The translations under genes were made by a program, and so were the position numbers. A DNA stretch of 64,000 nucleotides from Microbacterium sorbitolivorans (GTDB lineage Bacteria > Actinomycetota > Actinomycetes > Actinomycetales > Microbacteriaceae): contig NZ_KZ848475.1 of assembly GCF_003327285.1 (NCBI RefSeq), positions 372,001-436,000 on the forward strand, read 5' to 3'. Positions within the stretch are counted from its first letter, which is position 1. Every line of letters starts with the position of its first letter. Below, piece by piece: positions 47,726 through 56,737 of the stretch. The notes beneath the pieces are model-generated. The model did not search any database. It saw only the letters and a program-made list of their open reading frames with translations, and was not told the DNA's origin.

Positions 47726-49795
47726 ATGAGTACCTCGACGACCGAGAAGCCGAGCACCACCGCTCGCACCTCCGCCGCCTGGCGCCCAGACATTCAGGGC
47801 CTGCGCGCCCTGGCGGTCACGCTCGTCGTGATCGCGCACGTCGGCACACCGGGCGCCGAGGGCGGCTTCATCGGAGTCGACGTCTTCTTCGTCATCTCGG
47901 GTTACCTCATTACCCAGCTGCTGCTGCGCGAGGTCGACCGCAGCGGCACGATCTCGATCGCGCAGTTCTACGTGCGCCGTGCGAGGCGGATCCTGCCCGC
48001 CGCGACCGTCGTCACGATCGCGGTCATCGCCTACGTGCTGCTCACCGGCTCGCAGGCGCGCCTCGACCAGACCGCCGTCGACGCGTCATGGACGAGCGTG
48101 TTCCTCGCGAACTGGCACCTCGCCTTCTCGGGCGCCGACTACTTCTCGGTCGACGACCCGAGCATGTTCCAGCACTACTGGTCGCTCGCCGTCGAGGAAC
48201 AGTTCTACATCGTCTGGCCGTTGCTGGTGCTCTTCGTCGTGCCCCGCTACGGCAAGCGCGGCTTCGCGATCGTCTCGGCCGTCGTCTTCGCGCTCTCGCT
48301 CGGATACTCGATCGTCTCGACCGCCGTGATCCCCGAGCCGACCTACTTCAACACCGCGGCGCGCGCCTTCGAGCTCGCCGCCGGATCCCTGCTCGCGTGC
48401 GTGATGTCGGCGCCGCTGACCTCGCGCTGGCGGCACGTCGCCGGCATCGGCGGGCTCGGGATCCTCGTCTACGCGACCTTCGCCTTCACCGAGCTGACGC
48501 CGTTCCCCGGCTGGCACGCGATCGTGCCCGTCGTGGGCACGGCGCTGCTCCTCGCCGCCGGACCCTCGACGCTGACGGGCCGCATCGCCTCGTGGGCGCC
48601 CGTGCGCTACATCGGCGACATCTCGTTCTCGCTGTACCTGTGGCACTGGCCCGTCGCGCTCGCGGTGCCGCTCGCCTTCCCGCAGCTGCGCTGGTCGGTC
48701 ACGGCGCTGCTCATCGTCGCGATCTCGATCGCGCTCTCGGCGCTCAGCTACCACTTCATCGAGAAGACCTTCCAGAACTGGCGCCTGCCGGGCCTTCGCA
48801 CCCTGTGGTTCTGGCCCGCCAGCGTCGTTCTCGTGATCGCGACGGTTCTCGGCGCGACGATGCTCGGCGACGTGCGCGCCGCCGCGCAGCAGCAGGCCGC
48901 CGAGGAGTACTTCGACGAGCACGGCTACCAGCAGGTCGAGGTCGACAACATCGACGATGTGCAGGACACGCTCAACGAGGCCGTCGAGATCGCCGAGTCG
49001 GGCGCGCCCGTGCCGCCCGATATCGACAGCGACACGATTCAAGACGCCAAGTGGAGCGACCTCGTCGGCGGCGAGTGCTACGCCGGCGCCGACGAGCGCG
49101 ACGCCGACGTCTGCGCGTTCGGCGACACGAGCGCCGAGGAGACGATCGCGATCATCGGCGACTCGCACGCCGCCATGTGGATCCCCGCGCTCGACATCAT
49201 CGGCAAGGACCACGGCTTCAAGGTCGTGCCGTTTATCAAGCTGGCCTGCGCCGCATACCCCGTCGTGCAGGATTCGGACGGCCGCGACCAGAGCGAGTGC
49301 GACGACTTCCGCGACTTCACGAACGAGCAGGTCGCCGAGCTCGACCCCGACGTCGTGATCCTCGGAGCGCGCGGCATGCTGCACATGCGCGACGACGTCG
49401 ACGGCAAGACGATCGACGAGCAGTGGGCCTCGGCCGTCACGGAAGAGGTCACGCAGATGTCGACGATAGCCGAGACCGTCGTCGCGCTCGGCGACGTGCC
49501 CGCGCGCCCCGACGCGAAGCCCAACGACTGCGTCGACGCCCCCGACGCGTCGCAGGACGAGTGCCTCGTGACCGGCGAGAGCGTCGAGCGCGACAGCAAC
49601 GACATCACCCAGGCGAGCGCCGAGGCCGCTGGCGGCTTCTTCTTCGACACGACCGATTTCGTGTGCGCCGACGCCGGCTGCCCGCTCTTCGCGGGCGACA
49701 CCGCGATCTACGCCGACGACTCGCACCTCAACCGCATCTGGGTCGAGCAGGTCGCCCCGGCGCTCGGCCGCGAGCTACAGGACGTCCTGCAGTAG
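47726..49795 (+). CDS. Acyltransferase of the OafA/YrhL type with C-terminal SGNH-like domain
   Basis: A 689-residue membrane protein. Residues 20-390 form the acyltransferase-3 domain with about 10 TM: RPDIQGLRALAVTLVVIAHVG (catalytic His), GGFIGVDVFFVISGYLI, RRARRILPA, HYWSLAVEEQFYIVWPLL. The C-terminal 280 residues are extracytoplasmic and SGNH-like: IAIIGDSHAAMWIPALDII (GDSH block) and ADDSHLNRIWVEQVAPALG (DSHL block). Such fused proteins O-acetylate or otherwise acylate cell-wall polysaccharides. It ends 3 nt from the convergent GH32 gene with no terminator. Confidence 0.93.
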   Translation: MSTSTTEKPSTTARTSAAWRPDIQGLRALAVTLVVIAHVGTPGAEGGFIGVDVFFVISGYLITQLLLREVDRSGTISIAQFYVRRARRILPAATVVTIAVIAYVLLTGSQARLDQTAVDASWTSVFLANWHLAFSGADYFSVDDPSMFQHYWSLAVEEQFYIVWPLLVLFVVPRYGKRGFAIVSAVVFALSLGYSIVSTAVIPEPTYFNTAARAFELAAGSLLACVMSAPLTSRWRHVAGIGGLGILVYATFAFTELTPFPGWHAIVPVVGTALLLAAGPSTLTGRIASWAPVRYIGDISFSLYLWHWPVALAVPLAFPQLRWSVTALLIVAISIALSALSYHFIEKTFQNWRLPGLRTLWFWPASVVLVIATVLGATMLGDVRAAAQQQAAEEYFDEHGYQQVEVDNIDDVQDTLNEAVEIAESGAPVPPDIDSDTIQDAKWSDLVGGECYAGADERDADVCAFGDTSAEETIAIIGDSHAAMWIPALDIIGKDHGFKVVPFIKLACAAYPVVQDSDGRDQSECDDFRDFTNEQVAELDPDVVILGARGMLHMRDDVDGKTIDEQWASAVTEEVTQMSTIAETVVALGDVPARPDAKPNDCVDAPDASQDECLVTGESVERDSNDITQASAEAAGGFFFDTTDFVCADAGCPLFAGDTAIYADDSHLNRIWVEQVAPALGRELQDVLQ

Positions 49796-49798
49796 TCG

Positions 49799-51352
49799 TC
49801 ACACCGACAGCTCGCGGATCGTCAACCCGCGGAACGTCGCGCGGCCGTCGTTCGCGTAGAGCCTGATGGCGCTATCGCCCTCGAGCGGGAACACCCGGTG
49901 CGAGTGCACGACCGTCCCGTCGCCGAAGAAGCACTCGACGCTCGTGCGGTCGGCGAGGATCCGGATCTCCAATCGCCCCGCCTCGGGGTCGATCGGGGTC
50001 TGGGACTCGCCGCCCGTCGGGTTGATCGTCGGGCGCCGGTTCACGTACGCGAACGGCCCGTCGAGGAAGGCGCCCACGGCGACGTGGCGACCGCCGCCCG
50101 GGGCGCGGAGCACCTCGAAGCCGACGTTGCCGGGCCGGTCCGCCGGATCCCAGACGATTTCGCAGCGCAGCTCGAAGGATCCGGAGCGCACGTCGAGGTC
50201 GTGCGTGCCCGCGACCGCGACGTCGCCGATCTCGTGCGTCGCGGTCGCGTAGCCCTCGAGCGCGGCGGGCGGCGTCGAGGCGAGCGCGTAGCCGCCGCCC
50301 GCCGCGACGAGCCGCAGCTCGCGCACGATCATGTCGTCGCCGTTGTACCCGTCGGTCGCGAGCGTCGGGGTGTTGTGCGGGTAGTCCCAGAAGTTCGCCC
50401 AGCCGATGGCGCGGCGAAGGCGCGGGTTCTCGCTGCCATCGGCGAGGTGATCCGGGTAGGTCACCGCGCCGTAGAAGTCGAAGCCCCAGTCGAGCCAGAG
50501 CGGCTCGTCGTGCGCGGGCACGAACGAGAATCCGTCGAACGCACCCGTCCAGTAGGCGTAGGTCGCGGGGAGCCCGCGGCCCTTGCCGTTGGCGCTCGTG
50601 CCGAGGATCCACTGCAGCGTGCCATCGTCGGCCTGCATCTGGAAGAGGTCGGGGCACTCGAGCAGGCCGAGGTCGTCGCGCACGAACTCGCCCACGCGCT
50701 CCCACGACCGCAGGTTCGCGGAGGCGTAGAAGCCGAGGCGGTCGCCCTCCGCGTTGAGCAGCAGCCAGCGGCCGCGATCAGCGTCCCACACGACCTTCGG
50801 ATCCCGGAAGTCGGCCTGCCCGGGGTTCGCCAGCACGGGCGCGTCCTGCGCCGGAGCGAACGAGCGCCCGCCGTCGGTCGAGTACCAGAGGTACTGCGCC
50901 TGCACGCCGCCCGGCGCCTGCGTCACGATCGCCACGACCGCTCCCGCGCCGAAGCCCGCCGTGTCGTCGGTATCGACGACGGCGCTGCCCGACCAGCAGT
51001 CGCCGTTGTCGTTCGTGAACTTCGGGATTGCGACACCGCGGTCGGTGAAGGCCACGTGGTCGCGCGTCGTCGCGAGGCGCCACGACGTGCCACCGCCGCC
51101 CGCGAGGTAGTCCTCGTTATAGAGGTAGTAGTACAGGTACTCGCCGTCGACGTAGACCGGCCGCTGCGGATCGTTCTTCCAATTGTCGGGAACGCTGAAG
51201 TGGAAGCCCGGCCGCTGGCGCTGGCGGCCGCGAGACTTGGCACCGGCCGCCGCCTGCGCGGCGTCGGGTGCGGAGCCCATCACGACCGCCCCGAGGGCCG
51301 CGGCCCCGGCGCCGGCGAAGAGTGTGCGGCGCGACATGCCCTCACCGCTCAT
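49799..51352 (-). CDS. Exported GH32 fructan hydrolase (levanase-like), Tat signal
   Basis: 517 residues. The N-terminus MSRRTLFAGAGAAALGAVVM is a twin-arginine type signal ending near AQAAAG. GH32 motifs follow: SVPDNWKNDPQRPVYVDGE (nucleophile Asp in the NDP block), QADFRDPKVVWD (RDP), LLECPDLFQM (acid/base Glu) and a C-terminal beta-sandwich (ILADRTSVECFFGDGTVVHSHRVFP). It should cleave levan or inulin outside the cell; endo/exo mode and linkage are not readable. I use the ATG at 51352 with GAGGG 8 nt upstream. It overlaps the previous gene by 11 nt. Last gene of the fructan operon. Confidence 0.9.
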   Translation of the reverse strand: MSGEGMSRRTLFAGAGAAALGAVVMGSAPDAAQAAAGAKSRGRQRQRPGFHFSVPDNWKNDPQRPVYVDGEYLYYYLYNEDYLAGGGGTSWRLATTRDHVAFTDRGVAIPKFTNDNGDCWSGSAVVDTDDTAGFGAGAVVAIVTQAPGGVQAQYLWYSTDGGRSFAPAQDAPVLANPGQADFRDPKVVWDADRGRWLLLNAEGDRLGFYASANLRSWERVGEFVRDDLGLLECPDLFQMQADDGTLQWILGTSANGKGRGLPATYAYWTGAFDGFSFVPAHDEPLWLDWGFDFYGAVTYPDHLADGSENPRLRRAIGWANFWDYPHNTPTLATDGYNGDDMIVRELRLVAAGGGYALASTPPAALEGYATATHEIGDVAVAGTHDLDVRSGSFELRCEIVWDPADRPGNVGFEVLRAPGGGRHVAVGAFLDGPFAYVNRRPTINPTGGESQTPIDPEAGRLEIRILADRTSVECFFGDGTVVHSHRVFPLEGDSAIRLYANDGRATFRGLTIRELSV

Positions 51353-52856
51353 GACCGTCACCCTCGCTCGCGCCCGGCAGCATCTGCCGCACGGGCTGCT
51401 CCTGATCGAGCATCTCCCAGCCCTCGAGGTTCGCGACGGCGGCGCCGCCCCGAGCCCCGACGCGGATCCCGTCCGCGTCGTCGCGGGTCGGGTACACGCG
51501 CGTCGTCGTCGCGATGCCGTCGACGAACACCTCGAGCGAGGATCCGTCGAGGAACGCGCGCACCGCCACCGTCTCCCCCGCGCCCGGCACGACGCCGGTA
51601 TGGGCCCTGGTGTCGAGGCCCTCGCCGAGCGACGACGCCGAACGGTCGAGCTCGATCGTGACGTCGCCCGCCGCGTCGCGGCCGAGGCGCAGGGTCGTGC
51701 GCTCGGATCCGTCGTCGCTCGCGAAGAGGTCGACGCCGACGCCGGATCCCTCCGGGATCCGCGCCTCGAACGCGAGCTCCGCTCGCGTCCCCCGCGAGAT
51801 CGCACTCTTTTCACCGCCGGACCACGCGAGCCGCGCGCCGCGCGCGCCCTCGAGCTCGGCCACCGGACTCTGCCGGATCGTGCCCGACTCGTCGAGCGCG
51901 AGCGTGCGCGGGAGCGCCATCGCGCCGGACCAGCCGGCCTCAACCATCGCGGCATCGCTGCGCGCCTCCTGCATCCAGCTCCACAGGATCCGCCGGCCTG
52001 CCTCGTCGACGAAGGTCTGCGGCGCGTACGCGTGCCGGCCGCCGAGGTCGAGGCGCTGGGTGCGCTCGATCGACAAGGCGCGGCCGTCGTAGGATCCCGT
52101 CGCCGCGAGCGGGTGCATCGTGCGGCCGTCGTCCCACGCCGAGTAGATCAGCACGTGGGTTTCGCCGCTCTCGCCGTCGGGCGCGGCGGTGGATCCGTCG
52201 GGGCGCAGGCGGAAGAAGTCGATGCACTCCCACATCGTGCCCGTCCACAGCGGGTCGTCGTCCGGAAGCGCGTCGGCGTCGCCAACCGCGAGCGGGCCGA
52301 TGAGGCTCCACTCCTTCAGGTCGTCGGAGGAGTAGAGGAAGGCGGTGCCGCCCTCGCCGCGGATGCCGCTGCCGATGATCTGGCGCCAGGATCCGCCCTC
52401 GCGCCACACGGCGTGGTCGCGGAACTCGGTGACGTCGACGCCCTCGGGCCGCTCGAGCACGGGGTTGCCCGGCTCCTTCGTCCAGCTCGTGAGGCTCTCG
52501 TCGCCGTACGCGAGGCACGCCGTCTGGCGGCCCTCGGCGTGGCCCGAGTAGACGATAACGGGGCGCCCGCCGTCGTCGACGAGCACGCCCGACCAACAGC
52601 CCTCGGCGTCGGGGCCCTCCGACGGCGCGAGCGCGATCGGCAGGTCCCTCCAGCTCACGAGGTCTGTGCTCGTCGCGTGGCCCCACTGGATCGAGCGGTG
52701 CTGCGGCGACTCGGGGTTGTACTGGTAGAAGAGGTGGAAGACGCCGTCACGCTGGCACGTTCCGTTGGGGTCGTTCAGCCAGCCGGCGGGCGACGTGAAG
52801 TGGTATCCGGGGCGCAGCGGATCCGCGACCGCGAGCTCTCGCAGGGTGTCATGCAT
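51342..52856 (-). CDS. Cytosolic GH32 fructosidase
   Basis: 504 residues, no signal peptide. GH32 motifs: SPAGWLNDPNGTCQRDG (nucleophile), FYQYNPESPQHRSIQWGHATS, VTEFRDHAVWREG (FRDH in place of FRDP) and TMWECIDFFRL (acid/base Glu; ECID in place of ECPD). A beta-sandwich C-terminus follows. It likely hydrolyses imported fructo-oligosaccharides or sucrose to fructose. Its start overlaps the ABC ATPase stop by 8 nt and its stop overlaps the exported GH32 start, so the enzyme pair is translated with the importer. Confidence 0.92.
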   Translation of the reverse strand: MHDTLRELAVADPLRPGYHFTSPAGWLNDPNGTCQRDGVFHLFYQYNPESPQHRSIQWGHATSTDLVSWRDLPIALAPSEGPDAEGCWSGVLVDDGGRPVIVYSGHAEGRQTACLAYGDESLTSWTKEPGNPVLERPEGVDVTEFRDHAVWREGGSWRQIIGSGIRGEGGTAFLYSSDDLKEWSLIGPLAVGDADALPDDDPLWTGTMWECIDFFRLRPDGSTAAPDGESGETHVLIYSAWDDGRTMHPLAATGSYDGRALSIERTQRLDLGGRHAYAPQTFVDEAGRRILWSWMQEARSDAAMVEAGWSGAMALPRTLALDESGTIRQSPVAELEGARGARLAWSGGEKSAISRGTRAELAFEARIPEGSGVGVDLFASDDGSERTTLRLGRDAAGDVTIELDRSASSLGEGLDTRAHTGVVPGAGETVAVRAFLDGSSLEVFVDGIATTTRVYPTRDDADGIRVGARGGAAVANLEGWEMLDQEQPVRQMLPGASEGDGHER

Positions 52857-53787
52857 GTCGGGCTGCCTCCTTGGGCATCCAGGCCCAGTGGCCGGAATCT
52901 TCGTTGATGACCACGCGCTCGGACGGGGACGCGGCCCAGTCGGCGATCTGCACGCGGTAGTTTTCGCGTTCGACGGGGTCGAACGGCGCGGTGCGCTCGG
53001 GATCCGGCACCGCGCCGACGAGCATCCGCGTGTAGGGGTGGCGCGGCGCGTCGAGGAGCGCGAGCGACTCGCCGCCCTCGACGAGCGTGCCGCGGTGCAT
53101 CACGATGATGCGGTCGGCGAGATAGCGCGCCGACGCGAGGTCGTGGGTGACGTACAGGATCGCGATGCCGTGCTCGTCGCGCAGCTTCGCGAGCAGGTTC
53201 AGCACGCCGATGCGCACCGAGACGTCGAGCATCGACGTGGGCTCGTCGGCGAGGATCACCTTCGGCTCGACCGCCAGCACGCGCGCGATCGCGATGCGCT
53301 GGCGCTGGCCGCCCGACATCTCGTGCGGGAACGAGCTCAGCACGTCGGCGGGGAGCCCCACCGACTCGACGAGCTCGACGAGCTGCGCCCGGAGGTCGGG
53401 CCTCGCCTTGCCGTGCAGCCGCAGCGAGCGCGCGAGCACGTGCTCGATGCGCTGGGTCGGGTTGAGCGACCCGAACGGATCCTGGAACACCATCTGCACA
53501 TCGCTGCGGTACGCCTTCGACGCGCGCCGGCGCTGGGTGCGCAGCACGTCCTCGCCGAAGACCTCCATGACGCCGCGATCGGGCGACTCGAGGCGCGCAA
53601 TGCAGCGCGCGAGCGTCGATTTTCCGGATCCGGATTCGCCCACGAGGGCGACGATCTCGCCGCGGCCGATCTCGAGGTCGATGCCGTTCAGCGCCTTGAC
53701 CTCGCGCCGCGAGCGGAACCCGCCCTGGATGAAGGTCTTGTCGAGCCCCGCGATGCGGATCGCCGGGGCGTCAGCCTGTGCGTTCAT
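52849..53787 (-). CDS. ABC importer ATPase (OppF/DppF type)
   Basis: 312 residues. Walker A LVGESGSGKSTLARCIARL, Q-loop MVFQDPFGSLNP, signature HEMSGGQRQRIAIARVLA, Walker B VILADEPTSMLDV and H-loop YVTHDLASARYLADR. The C-terminus PRHPYTRMLVGAVPDPERT is the peptide/nickel-type extension. It powers import by the two permeases and binding protein of the same operon. The ATG at 53787 shares one base with the stop of the neighbouring ATPase (TGATG); the longer frame to 54438 is not used. Confidence 0.93.
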   Translation of the reverse strand: MNAQADAPAIRIAGLDKTFIQGGFRSRREVKALNGIDLEIGRGEIVALVGESGSGKSTLARCIARLESPDRGVMEVFGEDVLRTQRRRASKAYRSDVQMVFQDPFGSLNPTQRIEHVLARSLRLHGKARPDLRAQLVELVESVGLPADVLSSFPHEMSGGQRQRIAIARVLAVEPKVILADEPTSMLDVSVRIGVLNLLAKLRDEHGIAILYVTHDLASARYLADRIIVMHRGTLVEGGESLALLDAPRHPYTRMLVGAVPDPERTAPFDPVERENYRVQIADWAASPSERVVINEDSGHWAWMPKEAARHA

Positions 53788-54695
53788 CACAGCTCCTCGG
53801 TTTTCAGGGTGGCGTCGCCCGGCGCGACGAAGTGGCCGGGCGCGACCTCGACGAGGTCGCCGATGTCGGTGAAGCGGGTGCCCTCGGCGAGGCCCGTGAG
53901 GCGGCGGCGCGGGCCGGTGATCGAGGGGAACGCCCCGAGGAGCGCCTGCGTGTAGGCGTGGCGGGCGCCGTTTTTCAGCACGCTCGCGGGCGCGAGCTCG
54001 ACGATGCGGCCGGCGTACATGACGCCGATGCGGTCGGAGAGCTCGAGCATGAGCGACATGTCGTGCGTGATGAACAGCACCGAGAAGCCGAACTCCTTCT
54101 GCAGATCCTTGATCTGGGCGAGGATCTCCTGCTGCACGACAACGTCGAGCGCCGTCGTGGGCTCGTCGAGGATCAGCAGGCGCGGCCGCAGGGCACACGC
54201 CATCGCGATGACGACGCGCTGGCGCTGGCCGCCCGAGAGCTGGTGCGGATACGCCTTCAGCCGGTCGGGGTCGATGCGAACGAGCTCCATGAGCCGCACG
54301 GCCTCGGCGCGGGCCGCGGCGCGAGACATGGAGTTGTGGGTGCGGAGCACGTCGATGATCTGATCGGCGATGCGCATGACCGGGTTGAGCGAGTTCATGG
54401 CCGATTGGAACACCATGGCCGTCTCGCGCCAGCGCCACGAGCGCAGCTCGTCAGCGCTCATCTGCAGCACGTCGCTACCGTCGAAACGGATCGATCCGCC
54501 GCTGATGCGGGCGGGATCCTTCAGCAGCCGCATGATCGCGTTCGCGACCGTCGACTTGCCGCAGCCGGACTCGCCCGCGAGGCCGAGGATCTCGCCCGGC
54601 GTGATCGAGAAGCTCACCCGATCGGCGCCGCGCACCGACCGCTCGTCGCTCACGTATTCGACGACGAGGTCTTCGATGTCGAGAAGTGCGCTCAT
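53787..54695 (-). CDS. ABC importer ATPase (OppD/DppD type)
   Basis: 302 residues. Walker A LAGESGCGKSTVANAIMRL, Q-loop MVFQSAMNSLNPVM, signature HQLSGGQRQRVVIAMACA, Walker B LLILDEPTTALDV and H-loop FITHDMSLMLELSDR. The C-terminus has ARHAYTQALLGAFPSITGPRRRL. It is the partner of the second ATPase; two different ATPases are the hallmark of Opp/Dpp importers. The ATG at 54695 overlaps the permease stop (ATGA). Confidence 0.93.
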   Translation of the reverse strand: MSALLDIEDLVVEYVSDERSVRGADRVSFSITPGEILGLAGESGCGKSTVANAIMRLLKDPARISGGSIRFDGSDVLQMSADELRSWRWRETAMVFQSAMNSLNPVMRIADQIIDVLRTHNSMSRAAARAEAVRLMELVRIDPDRLKAYPHQLSGGQRQRVVIAMACALRPRLLILDEPTTALDVVVQQEILAQIKDLQKEFGFSVLFITHDMSLMLELSDRIGVMYAGRIVELAPASVLKNGARHAYTQALLGAFPSITGPRRRLTGLAEGTRFTDIGDLVEVAPGHFVAPGDATLKTEEL

Positions 54696-55657
54696 GAGCG
54701 CGCCCCCTTTCCGTCGTCGGCGCCGACCGTCACGAGGGTCGGCGCGTTCGCGCTCGCGGCCCTGCGCGGCTTGCGGAGCCGGGGGTTCGTGATCTCGTCG
54801 ACCGCGTAGTTGCACAGGGCCAGGGCGAAGGCCACGAGGGCGATCGCGAGACCCGACGGCACGAAGATCCACCACTGGCCGAGCATGAGCGAACCGTCGC
54901 TCGTCGCCCAGAAGAGGTTCGTGCCCCACGAGATCGTGTTGGAGTCGCCGAGGCCGAGGAACTCGAGGCCCGCCTGCGCGCCGATGGATCCGATGATGCA
55001 GCCGAGCAGCGTCGACATGACGATCGAGGCCATGTTCGGCAGGATATCGCGCAGCATGATGCGCAGCGGGCTCTCGCCCGCCACGATCGACGCCGCCACG
55101 TAGTCCTTGCCGCGGATCGACAGGCCCTGCGAGCGCAGGATGCGGGCACCGCCCGCCCAGCCCGTGATAACGAGCACGATCACGACCGTGCCGAGCCCCG
55201 GCGGCATGAAGGCCGCGAGGATCACGAGCAGCGGCAGGCCGGGGATGAGAAGGAACACGTTGGTCGCGAGGCTCAGGATGTCGTCGAGCACGCCACCGAA
55301 GTAGGCGCCCGCGAGCCCGACGAGGATCGCGACGATGGTCGCGAGGATCCCCGCCGCGAAGCCCACGAGGAGCGAGGAACGCGCGCCCCACAGGGTCAGC
55401 GCGAGCACGTCCTGCCCCTTGGCGGTCGTGCCGAGCAGGTGTTCGAGGCTCGGCGGGGTCGCTCCCCCGCTCAGGATCCGCGACGGATCCTCGGGGAAAA
55501 ACACCGGCGCGAGGAGCGCGGCGGCGATAAACACGACGAGGATCGCGATGCCGGCGATGGCCTTGCCATTGCGGCCGAGGTTGCGGAACAACCGCGCGCC
55601 GCCGCGCGAGCCGCGCTTCGGCGTCATCGCGAGCGCTTCGGTCTTCGTTGAAGCCAT
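54692..55657 (-). CDS. ABC importer permease (OppC/DppC type)
   Basis: 321 residues, six TM. A cytosolic N-terminus is followed by AIAGIAILVVFIAAALLAPVFF, LLGTTAKGQDVLALTLWGARSSLLVG (the DppC start motif) and the EAA loop RGKDYVAASIVAGESPLRIMLRDILPN. The C-terminus LCNYAVDEITNPRLRKPRR is typical. It lies 13 nt after the DppB-type permease gene. Confidence 0.93.
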   Translation of the reverse strand: MASTKTEALAMTPKRGSRGGARLFRNLGRNGKAIAGIAILVVFIAAALLAPVFFPEDPSRILSGGATPPSLEHLLGTTAKGQDVLALTLWGARSSLLVGFAAGILATIVAILVGLAGAYFGGVLDDILSLATNVFLLIPGLPLLVILAAFMPPGLGTVVIVLVITGWAGGARILRSQGLSIRGKDYVAASIVAGESPLRIMLRDILPNMASIVMSTLLGCIIGSIGAQAGLEFLGLGDSNTISWGTNLFWATSDGSLMLGQWWIFVPSGLAIALVAFALALCNYAVDEITNPRLRKPRRAASANAPTLVTVGADDGKGARS

Positions 55658-55670
55658 GATGGATCCCCTC

Positions 55671-56648
55671 TCAGGACACCCGCACGCGCGGGTCGAGGCG
55701 GACGTAGATGATGTCGATCAGGAAGTTCGCGAGCAGAACCGCGCCCGTGATCGTCAGGAACATGCCCTGCATGAGCGGGTAGTCGAGGCCCTGCACCGCG
55801 GCCATCAGCTGGTAGCCGACGCCGGGGTAGGCGAACACGACCTCGGTCAGCAGCGCGCCGCCGACGATGAAGCCGATGCTCATGCCGATGTTCGTCACCG
55901 CCGGGAGCATCGCGTTGCGCGAGGCGTAGGCGAACATGATGCGCGACGGGCGCAGGCCCTTCGCCTCGGCCATGAGGATGTAGTCCTCGCTGTTCGTGCC
56001 GATCATGGTATTGCGCATCGCGAGCATCCAGCCGCCGATCGAGACGAACACGATCGAGAGCGCCGGCATGATGAGGTGCGCCGCGACGTCGCTGATGAAG
56101 ACCCAGCTGAACGAAGGCTGCAGCCCCACCGAGAACGCGTGGCTGAGCGGCGCCCAGCCGAGCCCGATGCCGAAGACGTAGAGCAGGCCCATCGCGAGCC
56201 AGAAGTAGGGGAACGAGCCGAGGAAGATCAGGAAGGGCGGCACGAACGAGTCGAGCACGCTCCCGCGCCGCCAGGCGGCGAGGATCCCGAGCAGGTTGCC
56301 GATGATCACGGCGATAACGAGCGACGTGAATCCGAGCAGCAGGGTCCACGGGAGCTGACTGCCGATGACCTCGGTGACGGGAGTCGGGAAGCGCGAGATC
56401 GAGATACCGAGGTCGCCCGTGATCACGCGCCACAGGTACTCGGGGTACTGCTCCCACCAGGGGCGGTCGTCGACGCCGAGGAGGCGGCGGAGCGAGTCGA
56501 TCTGCGACGGATCCAGCTGGCCCTGCGAGCGGGACAGCATGCGCGAGACCGGGTCGCCCGGCATGAGCCGCGGCAGGAGGAAGTTGAGGGTGATGGAGAG
56601 CCAGAACGCCACGAGGTAGAACCCCAGACGACGCAGGATGAATCTCAT
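55671..56648 (-). CDS. ABC importer permease (OppB/DppB type)
   Basis: 325 residues, six TM. The N-terminus MRFILRRLGFYLVAFWLSITLNF is followed by LPRLMPGDPVSRML (DppB motif), the EAA loop SEDYILMAEAKGLRPSRIMFAYASRNAMLP and the C-terminal FLIDIIYVRLDPRVRVS. It is preceded by a hairpin after the binding-protein gene, which would set a lower permease dose. Confidence 0.93.
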   Translation of the reverse strand: MRFILRRLGFYLVAFWLSITLNFLLPRLMPGDPVSRMLSRSQGQLDPSQIDSLRRLLGVDDRPWWEQYPEYLWRVITGDLGISISRFPTPVTEVIGSQLPWTLLLGFTSLVIAVIIGNLLGILAAWRRGSVLDSFVPPFLIFLGSFPYFWLAMGLLYVFGIGLGWAPLSHAFSVGLQPSFSWVFISDVAAHLIMPALSIVFVSIGGWMLAMRNTMIGTNSEDYILMAEAKGLRPSRIMFAYASRNAMLPAVTNIGMSIGFIVGGALLTEVVFAYPGVGYQLMAAVQGLDYPLMQGMFLTITGAVLLANFLIDIIYVRLDPRVRVS

Positions 56649-56683
56649 GACGGTCCTTTCACGTCAGGAGAGCGCGACCCGCA

Positions 56684-56709
56684 GGGGCCGGGCCCGGTGG
56701 CCCGGCCCC
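56684..56709 (-). terminator. Intra-operon hairpin after the binding-protein gene
   Basis: GGGGCCGGGCC pairs with GGCCCGGCCCC. It lies between the abundant binding protein and the permeases, without a T run, so it probably acts as a partial terminator or mRNA-stabilising hairpin. Confidence 0.65.
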
Positions 56710-56737
56710 GCGGAGTGCGCGATCGCCGTGGGAGCGG

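Noticed and set aside
48086..49726. 546-codon minus-strand ORF inside the acyltransferase gene
   Set aside because: Antisense shadow; the plus strand has a full acyltransferase/SGNH protein.
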